A stretch of 64,000 bases of DNA from Bordetella sp. 02P26C-1 (GCF_009763255.1 NZ_WSJB01000025.1:1-64000), one strand, 5' to 3'; shown: positions 26,175 to 34,811, counted from the first letter of the stretch. The notes: generated from the sequence alone by a model not told the origin. Numbers and translations: made by a program.

Positions 26175-26945
26175 ATGCCACCCCCCTCCCGCCCCGCTGC
26201 TGCCGATCAGCCCACACTTTCCGAATCTGACGGCATTCGTTATCTGCATTTTGGTACCGAATGGATCCAGGGTGCCATGCGCATCAAGGCGCCCGCCGAG
26301 TTGGTGCTGGAATACACGACGCAGATGATGGCGTGGCTGTTGTTCCTGGATCCGCCAAAAGACGAGGCCATTGGCCAGTTGGGTCTCGGGGCCGCATCCA
26401 TCACGCGTTTTTGCATGAAGCACACGCGTAGTCCATTGACGGTGGTGGAGTGGAACTCGCAGGTCACGGCGGTCTGTCAGATGTTTTTCCGACTGCCGAC
26501 AAGTTCGCGCTTGACGGTGCATCATGAGGACGCGGGTGCCTGGGTGGCAGATCCCCTCAATGCCGGGCGTTGCCCGGTGCTGATGGTGGACCTCTATGAC
26601 GCGCAGGCGCGCGGGCCGGTACGCGACTCGGTGGCGTTTTACCGCCATTGCCGTCGTGTGTTGGGCGAGGTCGGCGTGTTGTCGGTGAATCTCTTCGGCC
26701 GCCACGAAAGCTTTGAGCCCAATATCGAAAATCTGCGCCGAGCGTTCGACGATCGTATCGTGTTGCTGCCCGAGATCGAAGAGGGCAATCAGATCGTGCT
26801 CGCATTCAGCGGCCCGCCCTTGGCGGTCACACCGGCGCAGTTGCTGGAGCGTGCCGAGGTGGTGGAAAGCAAGTATGGCCTGCCGGCCCGGCGCTGGGCA
26901 CGTGCGTTGACCCGGCACGCGGTTGACGGAATGTTGCACTTTTAG
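26175..26945 (+). CDS. spermidine synthase-like (Rossmann methyltransferase fold) protein
   Basis: 256 aa from the ATG at 26175; upstream in-frame codons overlap the cupin promoter. It shows the polyamine synthase fold: LGLGAASITRF in place of the glycine-rich nucleotide loop, VVEWNSQV (acidic ribose-binding residue at strand 2), HHEDAGAWVAD (adenine contact) and PVLMVDLYDAQAR. The canonical GGGDG and D-S-T/S-D catalytic signatures of true spermidine synthase are missing, so the aminopropyl acceptor and even the reaction are uncertain. Divergent from the cupin gene. Confidence 0.65.
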   Translation: MPPPSRPAAADQPTLSESDGIRYLHFGTEWIQGAMRIKAPAELVLEYTTQMMAWLLFLDPPKDEAIGQLGLGAASITRFCMKHTRSPLTVVEWNSQVTAVCQMFFRLPTSSRLTVHHEDAGAWVADPLNAGRCPVLMVDLYDAQARGPVRDSVAFYRHCRRVLGEVGVLSVNLFGRHESFEPNIENLRRAFDDRIVLLPEIEEGNQIVLAFSGPPLAVTPAQLLERAEVVESKYGLPARRWARALTRHAVDGMLHF

Positions 26946-27005
26946 GGTAACCCCTAACCGGGTACCCCCTATCCGGTCGCGCTCGGGATGGCTAAGATGA
27001 GGATT

Positions 27006-27026
27006 CCTATAATTATGAATTACAGG
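27006..27026. promoter_or_regulatory. candidate operator for the malonate-operon GntR regulator
   Basis: A 21-bp near-palindrome: half-sites CCTnTAATT and AATTAnAGG separated by three bases, with one extra T/A pair outside. The left half contains TATAAT (27008-27013), placed as a -10 box about 33 bp before the gntR start codon; no good -35 is seen at the proper distance. Binding by the regulator encoded immediately downstream would block the promoter. Confidence 0.6.
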
Positions 27027-27045
27027 ATCCCATTCCGGGCACGCC

Positions 27046-27834
27046 ATGACTGCACCGATCGTCCGTCAAGCGCTGTACCTAGAGGTCGCGGACCGGCTGC
27101 GCGGCATGATCAGGTCGCGGGCGCTGGCCAGCGGCGCGTGGATCGACGAAGTGCAACTGACCCGCGTGCTGGGCATTTCGCGCACGCCCTTGCGGGAGGC
27201 TTTGAAAGTCCTGGCCACCGAAGGCCTAGTTCGCCTGGAGCCGCGTCGCGGGTGCTTCGTCAACGAGCTATCGCTACAGGATCTGGAAGACATTTTTCCG
27301 CTCATGGCGATGCTCGAAGGGCGTTGTGCCCATGAAGCGGCGGTCAAGGCAACGGACGCGGAGCTAGCCGGCCTGGAGGCGCTACACCGCGAGTTGCAAC
27401 AACATGCGCGGGCGGGCGAGGTGGACGCTTATTACGAGACGAATGCGCGGATCCACGAAGCCCTGCAAGCCCTGGCCAATAATCGTTGGCTGTCAGACAT
27501 GGTGGGCAATCTGCGGCAGGTCCTGAGTCTTTCCCGGCATAAAAGTTTGACCTTGCCGGGGCGCATTCTGGCGTCTTGCGCAGAGCATATGGCCATATTC
27601 GCCGCGCTGAAAGCGCGCGACCCAGACGCCGCCGAAGCCCTCGCCCGCGCGCATTTAATGCGCCAGATGGACGCGCTGCGGCGGCTCGCGCGCGCGTCGG
27701 AGGCAGAGCCGGCGGCACCGGGTTCCGGCCGTCGCACCGTTTCTTCATCATCCACGACTGAACACGAACACCGGGAGATCAACCATGACAGCCCAAGACT
27801 CCAGCGCGCTCGCGCGCCTCGCCCAGTCGCCTGA
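27046..27834 (+). CDS. matR: GntR family regulator (FCD type), probable MatR
   Basis: 262 aa. Winged helix at residues ~8-75 (LADRLRGMIRS-like start, LTRVLGISRTPLREALKVLATEGLVRLEPRRGCFV) followed by the FCD ligand-binding all-helical domain (~85-215), with acidic and His ligands typical for a metal/carboxylate pocket (ETNARIHEALQ, HMAIFAALKARD). The ~40-residue tail is not conserved and overlaps the next gene by 50 bp. As first gene of a malonate operon it corresponds to MatR, so malonate or malonyl-CoA is the likely inducer (inference). Confidence 0.85.
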   Translation: MTAPIVRQALYLEVADRLRGMIRSRALASGAWIDEVQLTRVLGISRTPLREALKVLATEGLVRLEPRRGCFVNELSLQDLEDIFPLMAMLEGRCAHEAAVKATDAELAGLEALHRELQQHARAGEVDAYYETNARIHEALQALANNRWLSDMVGNLRQVLSLSRHKSLTLPGRILASCAEHMAIFAALKARDPDAAEALARAHLMRQMDALRRLARASEAEPAAPGSGRRTVSSSSTTEHEHREINHDSPRLQRARAPRPVA

Positions 27835-29086
27835 TTCTGACACGGGAGCGGATGATAAGTCAGGCACCGAGAGTGCCGGGCTGATGGCGCGTTTGGGGCG
27901 CTTATGGGATCGTGAACGCTTGCCGGGTGTATCCGACATTCTGCCCATGTTCCGCGCGCGTCTGACCGATGTGGCGGCAAACAAGCTGGCGCGCAACTGG
28001 TGCTCGGTCTATTGCGCCGCCGATGGCAAGCGACGGCGCGAGATGCTGACGGCGCTTTCTCAAGTCGACGCACAACTACAACCGCGCGGCGACGGCGCGG
28101 TGCTGTTTTTCAAGCGACTCAATGCGCTGCCAGACGGGCTGCGATTCCTGGTGGCGTTGCGCGCGGACATGCTGCGCTGGCGCAAACAAGTCGCGGGTCT
28201 GCAGGCGCTGGATAAGGATCTGGAAGGACTGTTGTCGGCCTGGTTCGATGTTGGCTTGCTGGAGCTGCGTCCGTTGACCTGGGATTCGCCTGCGTCGCTA
28301 TTGGAAAAGCTGATTATTTACGAGGCCGTGCACGAGATCCGTTCGTGGGATGACTTGCGCCATCGGGTCGCGCCGGATCGCCGCTGCTATGCGTATTTTC
28401 ATCCGCAAATGCCGGATGTACCGCTGATCTTTGTCGAAGTGGCGTTCGACACCAAAATGGCCGACAACGTGCAGACCGTGTTGGATACCGATGCGCCGGA
28501 GCAGGATCTGGATAAAGCGCGGTGGGCGATTTTCTATTCGATTTCCAATACGCAGCCGGGATTGCGCGGGATCAGTTTTGGCAACTTTTTGCTTAAACGG
28601 GTCATCGAGTGTTTGCTCGATGAACTGCCGAAACTGCGCAATTTCGCGACCTTGTCGCCGATTCCGGGTCTGGTCGATTGGATGTCTCGTCTTAGCGCGG
28701 CCGAGGTCGAGGAGATCGTGCGCGAAAAGGGGCGCACGCGTTCGGGTGCGCCTGATGGCGCGCGCTGGGTTGAACGCTTGAGCAAGGCCGCCACGCGCAA
28801 GTCTTCTGAGGTCGTGCAGCGGGCCGCGATGAAGCTGGTGGTGCGCTATCTGACCACCATGAAAAACAATCAACCCCTCGATCCCGTCGCGCGTTTTCAT
28901 CTGGGCAACGGGGCGCGTATCGAACGGATCAATTGGGCGGCGGATACGTCACCCAAAGGATTGGGCCAGTCGTGCGGGATCATGGTCAATTATCTGTATG
29001 ACCTCGATGACCTGGATGCAAACCTCGAGCAACTGCATCAAGGCAAACCGCGCATCAGTCGCGGCATTGCGCGGATCGCTTCGTGA
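27785..29086 (+). CDS. matA: malonyl-CoA decarboxylase
   Basis: 433 aa, matching the bacterial MatA/MCD family; converts malonyl-CoA to acetyl-CoA and CO2. An N-terminal helical domain (~1-125) is followed by the GNAT-fold catalytic domain with FVEVAFDTKMA, FYSISNTQPGLRGISFGNFLLKRV (active-site Ser region) and the catalytic His at H372 (VARFHLGNGARIERINW). The ATG has GGGAG upstream and lies inside the 3' end of the regulator gene. With malonyl-CoA synthetase it channels malonate to acetyl-CoA. Confidence 0.93.
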   Translation: MTAQDSSALARLAQSPDSDTGADDKSGTESAGLMARLGRLWDRERLPGVSDILPMFRARLTDVAANKLARNWCSVYCAADGKRRREMLTALSQVDAQLQPRGDGAVLFFKRLNALPDGLRFLVALRADMLRWRKQVAGLQALDKDLEGLLSAWFDVGLLELRPLTWDSPASLLEKLIIYEAVHEIRSWDDLRHRVAPDRRCYAYFHPQMPDVPLIFVEVAFDTKMADNVQTVLDTDAPEQDLDKARWAIFYSISNTQPGLRGISFGNFLLKRVIECLLDELPKLRNFATLSPIPGLVDWMSRLSAAEVEEIVREKGRTRSGAPDGARWVERLSKAATRKSSEVVQRAAMKLVVRYLTTMKNNQPLDPVARFHLGNGARIERINWAADTSPKGLGQSCGIMVNYLYDLDDLDANLEQLHQGKPRISRGIARIAS

Positions 29087-29124
29087 ATGCGTAGAACCCG
29101 TTTACCGATATAGCAAAGGGTGTC

Positions 29125-29934
29125 ATGAGCCAGTCAACGTTATCCAGCGCCATCGAGGGAGCCTGCGTGAGCCTTGAGAGGGAAGGCGGCCTGGCGTGGG
29201 TGACGCTGTCTAACCCGGGCCGCTTAAATGCGATCACGGTGTCGATGTGGGGACAGTTGCAGCAAGTGTTCGAGGCCTTGTCCCAGGATATGAGCGTGCG
29301 TTGCGTGATTATCCGTGGCGCGGATGGCAATTTCGCGGCCGGCGCGGATATCCGCGAGTTTCCCGAGCTGCGGGGCGATACGGCGGGGGTGCGGCACTAT
29401 CACCAGGAGATTCTGGCGCCCGCGCTGCATGCCGTTGCCGAATGCCCGCATCCGGTCGTCGCGCAGATCGAAGGCGTATGCGTGGGCGGCGGGTTGGAAA
29501 TTGCCTGTCAAGCCGATCTGCGCATTGCCGGTGCTTCGGCGCGCTTCGGCGTGCCGATTAACAAACTCGGTTTTTCCATGGCGCCGGACGAAATGCGCGG
29601 ACTGCTGGGGTTGGTCGGACGCGCGACCACGCTGGCGATTCTGCTCGAAGGGCGCGTGTTTGACGCGGCGGAGGCCTTGTCGTTGGGATTGTTGACGCGC
29701 GTGGTGCCCGATGCGGAGGTTGCCGACCAGACACTTGCAAGCGCCGAACGCATCATGCGAGGCGCGCCGTTGGCGGCGCGTATCAACAAGCGGCAATCGC
29801 GCCATATGGCCGCTGGCTTGCCGCTGACCGAATCAGATTATCAAGATTTCTTTTCTTATGCCGAAAGTCGCGATCACCGGGAGGGGGTAAGTGCCTTCCT
29901 CGCGGGGCGGACGCCGACATTTACTGGAGAATAA
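29125..29934 (+). CDS. enoyl-CoA hydratase/isomerase family protein
   Basis: 269 aa crotonase-fold protein. The oxyanion-hole segments are present: GADGNFAAGADIREF (about 69-83) and QIEGVCVGGGLEIACQADLRIAG (about 113-135). The usual two catalytic glutamates of hydratases map near GGLEIACQADL and the FGVPINKLGF region, where Glu is not clearly conserved, so the reaction could differ (isomerase, decarboxylase or hydrolase). It lies between malonyl-CoA decarboxylase and synthetase genes, 5 bp before the latter, which implies a role in malonate or substituted-malonate breakdown. Confidence 0.85.
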   Translation: MSQSTLSSAIEGACVSLEREGGLAWVTLSNPGRLNAITVSMWGQLQQVFEALSQDMSVRCVIIRGADGNFAAGADIREFPELRGDTAGVRHYHQEILAPALHAVAECPHPVVAQIEGVCVGGGLEIACQADLRIAGASARFGVPINKLGFSMAPDEMRGLLGLVGRATTLAILLEGRVFDAAEALSLGLLTRVVPDAEVADQTLASAERIMRGAPLAARINKRQSRHMAAGLPLTESDYQDFFSYAESRDHREGVSAFLAGRTPTFTGE

Positions 29935-29939
29935 ATAAG

Positions 29940-31481
29940 GTGAGCAACGCCAATCTGTATACCGTGTTGAGTAGCGGGTTCCCCGAGGATCGTAAGCAAA
30001 TCGCATTGGAGACTCCCGATTTGCTCTACACCTGGGAAGACGTCGAGCAGGCCAGCGCCTGCCTGGCGAATTTGTTGGCGTCGTTGAATTTGCCGGAAGG
30101 CTCGCGTGTTGCCGTGCAGGTCGAAAAGTCGCCCGAGGCGTTGTTGCTATATCTCGCCACGCTGCGCGCGGGACTGGTGTATTTGCCGTTGAATACGGCG
30201 TATCGCGAAGCCGAGATCGCGTATTTTCTCAAGGACGCCGAGCCGGCCGTTGTCGTGTGCTCGAGCAAGAACCTGGAATGGGTGAGCAAGGTCGCCGAAG
30301 AAGCCGGCACCCGGCACGTGTTCACGCTGGATGAGGATCGTACCGGCACGCTGCTTTCGGCGGCGGCCCAGCAACCGCGCGAGTTCGAGACGGTACTGCG
30401 CGAGGCGGACGATCTGGCCGCCATTCTTTATACGTCTGGCACGACGGGTCGCAGCAAGGGCGCGATGCTCTCGCACGGCAACCTCGCATCGAATGCGCAA
30501 GTGCTGCATACCTACTGGGGTTGGCGCCCGGACGATGTGTTGCTGCACATGCTGCCGATTTTCCATGTGCATGGATTGTTCGTGGCCTCGCACGGTGCAT
30601 TGCTGGCGGGCGCGCGCATGATCTGGCTGCCCAAGCTCGATGTCGAGCAGGCGCTGCGTTACCTGCCGCGTTGCACGGTCATGATGGGCGTGCCCACGTA
30701 TTACGTGCGTTTGCTGGCCGAGGAGCGCTTTAACCGCGATGTCTGCGCGCGTATGCGCTTGTTTATTTCGGGGTCGGCGCCGCTCTTGATGGAGACGTTT
30801 AACGAGTTCAAGGCGCGCACCGGGCACACCATCCTGGAACGCTATGGCATGAGCGAAACGGTGATGCTGACCTCGAACCCCTACTATCCGGCCGCGGGCG
30901 AGCGCTTGGGCGGTACGGTGGGCAAGGCGCTGCCGGGCGTACATGTGCGTGTCGTCGATGATCGCGATGAGGTGCTGCCGGTGGGCGAGATCGGCAATGT
31001 GCAGGTGCGCGGGCCGAATGTGTTTTCCGGGTATTGGCGCATGCCGGAAAAGACCAAAGAGGAGTTCACGACCGACGGTTGGTTCCGCACGGGCGACGTG
31101 GGCCGGTTTGGCGGCGAGTCGGGCGGTGCGCAGGTGCCGGCGGATTATCTGTCGATTGTGGGACGCAGCAAGGACCTCATTATCTCGGGTGGCTATAACG
31201 TCTATCCCAAGGAGATCGAGCTGATCATCGACGAAATGCCGGGCGTGCTGGAGTCCGCCGTGATCGGCGTGGCGCATCCGGATTTTGGGGAAGCGGTGGT
31301 GGCGGTGGTCGTGCCGCGGGAAGGCGCGACCATCGATACCGACGCGATGCAGGCCGAACTGAAGACACGCATCGCGAACTTCAAGGTGCCCAAGCAGTTG
31401 CATGTGGTCGATCAGCTGCCGCGCAATACGATGGGCAAGGTACAAAAGAACGTCTTGCGTGAAACGTACAAGACTGCTTGA
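29940..31481 (+). CDS. matB: malonyl-CoA synthetase (malonate-CoA ligase)
   Basis: 513 aa from a GTG 5 bp after the hydratase stop. An ANL-superfamily adenylating enzyme: AMP-binding P-loop YTSGTTGRSKGAM (164-176), ERYGMSETVMLTSNPY, GWFRTGDVG, SGGYNVYPKEIE and the C-terminal catalytic Lys500 (PRNTMGKVQKN). The TSNPYYPAAGERLGGTVGKALPGV context is typical of MatB rather than acetyl-CoA synthetase. It activates malonate (possibly methylmalonate) with ATP and CoA for the decarboxylase encoded upstream. Confidence 0.93.
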   Translation: MSNANLYTVLSSGFPEDRKQIALETPDLLYTWEDVEQASACLANLLASLNLPEGSRVAVQVEKSPEALLLYLATLRAGLVYLPLNTAYREAEIAYFLKDAEPAVVVCSSKNLEWVSKVAEEAGTRHVFTLDEDRTGTLLSAAAQQPREFETVLREADDLAAILYTSGTTGRSKGAMLSHGNLASNAQVLHTYWGWRPDDVLLHMLPIFHVHGLFVASHGALLAGARMIWLPKLDVEQALRYLPRCTVMMGVPTYYVRLLAEERFNRDVCARMRLFISGSAPLLMETFNEFKARTGHTILERYGMSETVMLTSNPYYPAAGERLGGTVGKALPGVHVRVVDDRDEVLPVGEIGNVQVRGPNVFSGYWRMPEKTKEEFTTDGWFRTGDVGRFGGESGGAQVPADYLSIVGRSKDLIISGGYNVYPKEIELIIDEMPGVLESAVIGVAHPDFGEAVVAVVVPREGATIDTDAMQAELKTRIANFKVPKQLHVVDQLPRNTMGKVQKNVLRETYKTA

Positions 31482-31650
31482 GTCAGATCGGCCCGCGTGC
31501 GTGAATGCGCGAGCCGACAACCCTGAAGAGGAGGGGGCGCACGTTTTCTGATGTGTTCTACCGCCCGGCAGCTTGGGCGGCGATAACCGTAATGCATTCA
31601 TAAGAGCCAATAACAACGCCTATGGGTGTTGATTCATACGAGGAGACAAC

Positions 31651-32631
31651 ATGAAGCATTCCATTCGTGCATTTGGTGCGGCCGCAATATTCGGCGCAAG
31701 CATGGCGCTCGCCACGACCGCTGCGATGGCTGACTGGCCCGAACATCCCATTAACCTCATTGTGCCTTTCCCCGCGGGTGGCGGCACGGATACGTTCGCA
31801 CGGCCGCTTGCGCAACAACTCGGCACACAGTTGGGGCAAAGCGTGGTGGTCGACAACAAAGGCGGTGCGGGCGGTACGGTGGGCGCTGGCGTGGCGGCCA
31901 AGGCCAAGCCTGATGGCTACACCTTCTTCATGGGCGGCGCGCATCACGCCGTGGCGCCATCGCTGTATAAGAATCTGAACTACGACATACAAAAGGACTT
32001 TGTGCCGGTGGCTTTGTTAGCGCAGCCGCCGCAGGTCGTGGTGATCAACAAGAACAAGCTGCCCGTCAATACGTTGCAGGAGTTCATTGAGTACGCCCGC
32101 GCGCGTCCTGGGGATATCAATTTCGGCACGGCAGGCAAGGGTAGTACGCACCATTTGGCGGGCGAATTGTTCGCCTTGCAAAACGGAATCAAGCTCGTGG
32201 ATGTGCCGTATCAGGGCGCGGGTCCAATGTTGTCGGCTTTGATCGGCGGACAGGTGGATCTGGCGTTCGATGGCCTGGGCTCGTCGGCCGGACATATTCG
32301 TTCGGGCACCATCAAGCCATTGGCTGTCGCTGCCAAAGAGCGTTCGCCTTCATTCCCGAATGTGCCCACCGCCGCCGAAGCGGGTGTACCCAATTATGAG
32401 GTATCGACCTGGTACGCGTTATGGGCGCCGGCCGGTACGCCTAAACCTATCGTCGATAAGATGATCGCGGAAGTGACTAAAGCGCTGAACGCGCCCAAGG
32501 TCAAGGAGATCTGGGCGAACAACGGATCGGTCACACCGAATCTGACGGGCGAGCAGTTCGGCGAGTTCGTCAATAGTGAAATCGGCCGCTGGGGTAAGGT
32601 CGTGAAAGACTCTGGCGTGACGCTGGATTGA
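31651..32631 (+). CDS. Bug/TctC-family periplasmic solute receptor, malonate operon
   Basis: 326 aa. A Sec signal peptide (residues 1-26, ending AMA) precedes the Bug fold: INLIVPFPAGGGTDTFARPLAQQLG, VDNKGGAGGTVGAG, RPGDINFGTAGKGSTHHLAGELF and VPYQGAGPMLSALIGGQVDLAF. GAGGAGAC precedes the ATG. It is the last gene before a strong terminator, so it is probably part of the malonate operon, and malonate or a related dicarboxylate is the likely ligand (inference). No TctAB permease is encoded nearby; a distant one would have to be shared. Confidence 0.88.
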   Translation: MKHSIRAFGAAAIFGASMALATTAAMADWPEHPINLIVPFPAGGGTDTFARPLAQQLGTQLGQSVVVDNKGGAGGTVGAGVAAKAKPDGYTFFMGGAHHAVAPSLYKNLNYDIQKDFVPVALLAQPPQVVVINKNKLPVNTLQEFIEYARARPGDINFGTAGKGSTHHLAGELFALQNGIKLVDVPYQGAGPMLSALIGGQVDLAFDGLGSSAGHIRSGTIKPLAVAAKERSPSFPNVPTAAEAGVPNYEVSTWYALWAPAGTPKPIVDKMIAEVTKALNAPKVKEIWANNGSVTPNLTGEQFGEFVNSEIGRWGKVVKDSGVTLD

Positions 32632-32643
32632 TGCGAGTACAGG

Positions 32644-32672
32644 CGGCAGGCCGCAAGTTGGCCTGCCGTTTT
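32644..32672 (+). terminator. terminator of the malonate operon
   Basis: CGGCAGGCC (32644-32652) and GGCCTGCCG (32660-32668) pair perfectly around a 7-base loop and run into TTTT. It lies 12 bp behind the Bug gene stop. Confidence 0.85.
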
Positions 32673-32835
32673 CGCTGAAGCAGTGACCGGGTATAAGAGG
32701 GAGGTCAGGGATTACCCGCGCACCTGGATTCGCGCAACACGTTAGACTTCTCCTTCACGGGGGTGGTGAATCGGAGGTGTGGCATATGTTTCGCCACAGT
32801 CTCACCCTCAGTTAAACGGTGTAAGGAGTCATCCG

Positions 32836-33810
32836 ATGCTGATCGGAAAAAAACGAATTCTGACCTTGGGAGCGGTCGCGCTCGCGCTGGCAAGCCAGGC
32901 CTATCCCGTGATGGCGCAGCAGAAATCCGTCGCGGTCACAGCCATTGTTGAGCACCCGGCGTTGGATGCCGTGCGCGATGGCGTGCTGGACGCGCTGAAG
33001 CAGGCCGGCTACGAGCCCGGCAAAAACCTCAAGTGGCAATATCAGAGCGCCCAGGGCAACACCGGCACGGCCGCGCAGATCGCCCGCAAGTTTGTTGGCG
33101 AACGCCCCGATGCGATCGTGGCCATCGCCACGCCCTCGGCGCAATCGGTCGTGGCTGCGACCAAGAATGTGCCCGTGGTGTTCTCGGCCGTGACGGACCC
33201 GGTTGCCGCGCAGCTGGTGCCCTCCATGGAAGCGTCGGGCACGAACGTGACGGGGGTTTCGGACTTGCTCGCCCTGGACAAACAGATCGAGCTGATCAAG
33301 AAAATCGTGCCCGAGGCCAAGCGAGTCGGTATGGTTTACAACCCCGGTGAGGCGAACTCCGTCGTCGTCGTGAAACAGTTGCAAGAGCTACTGCCGAAGT
33401 CCGGTATGACGCTGGTCGAAGCGGCCGCGCCGCGCACGGTAGACGTGGGTTCCGCCGCGCGCAGTCTGATCGGCAAAGTAGATGTCATCTACACCAACAC
33501 GGATAACAACGTGGTCTCGGCCTACGAATCGCTGGTGAAAGTCGGTAACGATGCCAAGATTCCGTTGATCGCCTCGGATACCGATAGCGTGAAACGGGGG
33601 GCTATCGCCGCGCTGGGCGTTAACTACCGTGACCTGGGCGTGCAGACCGGCAAAATCGTCGTGCGCGTGCTCAAGGGTGAAAAGCCCGGCGACATCCCGA
33701 CGGAAACCAGTTCGAAGCTCCAGCTCTACGTCAATCCGGGCTCGGCCGCCAAGCAGGGCGTGACCCTTCCCGAGGCATTGGTCAAGTCCGCGGCGGAAGT
33801 CATAAAATAA
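32836..33810 (+). CDS. ABC transporter substrate-binding protein, TrpX/YtrF-like (ABC_sub_bind family)
   Basis: 324 aa from the ATG at 32836, preceded by TAAGGAG. Sec signal to about residue 28 (VMAQ). The mature part has the family blocks AVTAIVEHPALDAVRDGVLDALKQAGYEPG, FVGERPDAIVAIATPSAQSV, PVVFSAVTDPVAAQLV and YTNTDNNVVSAYESLVKVG. The family in Gram-positives includes the tryptophan receptor TrpX, but the ligand here is open. Its permease and ATPase genes follow, giving a complete importer. Confidence 0.85.
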   Translation: MLIGKKRILTLGAVALALASQAYPVMAQQKSVAVTAIVEHPALDAVRDGVLDALKQAGYEPGKNLKWQYQSAQGNTGTAAQIARKFVGERPDAIVAIATPSAQSVVAATKNVPVVFSAVTDPVAAQLVPSMEASGTNVTGVSDLLALDKQIELIKKIVPEAKRVGMVYNPGEANSVVVVKQLQELLPKSGMTLVEAAAPRTVDVGSAARSLIGKVDVIYTNTDNNVVSAYESLVKVGNDAKIPLIASDTDSVKRGAIAALGVNYRDLGVQTGKIVVRVLKGEKPGDIPTETSSKLQLYVNPGSAAKQGVTLPEALVKSAAEVIK

Positions 33811-33851
33811 ATCGCCGCTAGCCGCCGGCACCGGGCTGGCGGATTGGCTTT

Positions 33852-33870
33852 GCTCACCGAGCGTTTTTTT
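33852..33870 (+). terminator. weak terminator/attenuator inside the ABC operon
   Basis: GCTC-ACC-GAGC (33852-33862) is followed by G and seven T (33864-33870). The short stem makes it leaky. It would reduce transcription of permease and ATPase relative to the binding protein. Confidence 0.45.
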
Positions 33871-33880
33871 ACGAGAAATG

Positions 33881-33905
33881 CCGGCCGTGCAGTGTGCACG
33901 GCCGG
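33881..33905 (+). repeat. perfect intercistronic hairpin between binding-protein and permease genes
   Basis: CCGGCCGTGCA (33881-33891) and TGCACGGCCGG (33895-33905) are perfect 11-base arms around GTG, just 14 bp before the permease ATG. It could stall 3' exonucleases and protect the binding-protein message, or lower permease translation. Confidence 0.6.
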
Positions 33906-33918
33906 ATAGATTCCATTC

Positions 33919-34809
33919 ATGTCTTTATTCTCTTTGCTTGGCGCGCTGGAAATCGGCCTGATTTTCAGCCTCGTGGCGCTGGGCGTCTTTATTTCGTTCC
34001 GGTTGTTGCGCTTTCCGGATTTGACGGTTGACGGTAGTTTTCCGCTGGGCGGCGCGGTGGCGGCCACCTTGATTGCCGGGGGCGTCGATCCGTTCCTGGC
34101 GACGGCGGCGGCGACGGCCGCCGGGGCCGTGGCGGGGCTGATTACCGGATGGCTAAACGTCAAGCTGCGCATCATGGATCTGCTGGCCAGTATCTTGATG
34201 ATGATCGCGTTGTATTCGGTGAATCTGCGCATCATGGGCCGGCCTAACGTGCCGCTCATCATGGAACCGACGGTCTTCACGATCCTGCAGCCCGAGTGGC
34301 TGAGCGACTATGTGGCGCGTCCCTTGATTCTGCTGGGTGTGGTGGTGGTGATCAAGGTGCTGCTCGACTGGTATTTCTCTACGCAGTCAGGTCTGGCGAT
34401 GCGCGCGACCGGCTCTAACGGCCGCATGGCGCGCGCGCAGGGTGTCAATACAGGTGCCATGGTGCTGGGCGGGATGGCCTTGTCCAATGCACTGGTGGGT
34501 TTGGCGGGGGCGCTCTTTGCACAGACACAGGGTGGCTCCGATATTTCGATGGGCATAGGCACCATCGTGATCGGGCTGGCGGCGGTCATCATCGGCGAGA
34601 GCATTTTGCCGTCGCGCAAGCTGATGTGGGCAACGCTGGCCGTCATCATTGGTGCACTCGTTTATCGGTTCTTTATCGCGCTGGCCTTGAATAGTGACTT
34701 TATTGGTTTGCAGGCGCAGGATTTGAATCTGGTCACCGCCGTGCTGGTGACGATCGCGCTGGTGATTCCTCTCTTGAAACGCCGCCTGATCGGCAAAAAA
34801 GGAGCTTGA
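33919..34809 (+). CDS. ABC transporter permease, TrpY-like (branched-chain type fold)
   Basis: 296 aa with eight or more hydrophobic segments; belongs to the BPD_transp_2 permease group. Characteristic are FLLRFPDLTVDGSFPLGGAVAAT-like N-terminal residues (actual: FRLLRFPDLTVDGSFP) and LAMRATGSNGRMARAQGVNTGAMVLGGMALSNALVGLAGALFAQ. It forms the inner-membrane channel for the binding protein upstream. Its stop precedes the ATPase start by 2 bp. Confidence 0.85.
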   Translation: MSLFSLLGALEIGLIFSLVALGVFISFRLLRFPDLTVDGSFPLGGAVAATLIAGGVDPFLATAAATAAGAVAGLITGWLNVKLRIMDLLASILMMIALYSVNLRIMGRPNVPLIMEPTVFTILQPEWLSDYVARPLILLGVVVVIKVLLDWYFSTQSGLAMRATGSNGRMARAQGVNTGAMVLGGMALSNALVGLAGALFAQTQGGSDISMGIGTIVIGLAAVIIGESILPSRKLMWATLAVIIGALVYRFFIALALNSDFIGLQAQDLNLVTAVLVTIALVIPLLKRRLIGKKGA

Positions 34810-34811
34810 TC

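Noticed and set aside
30147..31616. A 489-codon open frame antisense to matB
   Set aside because: Mirrors the AMP-ligase gene and has only His/Arg-rich random-looking sequence.
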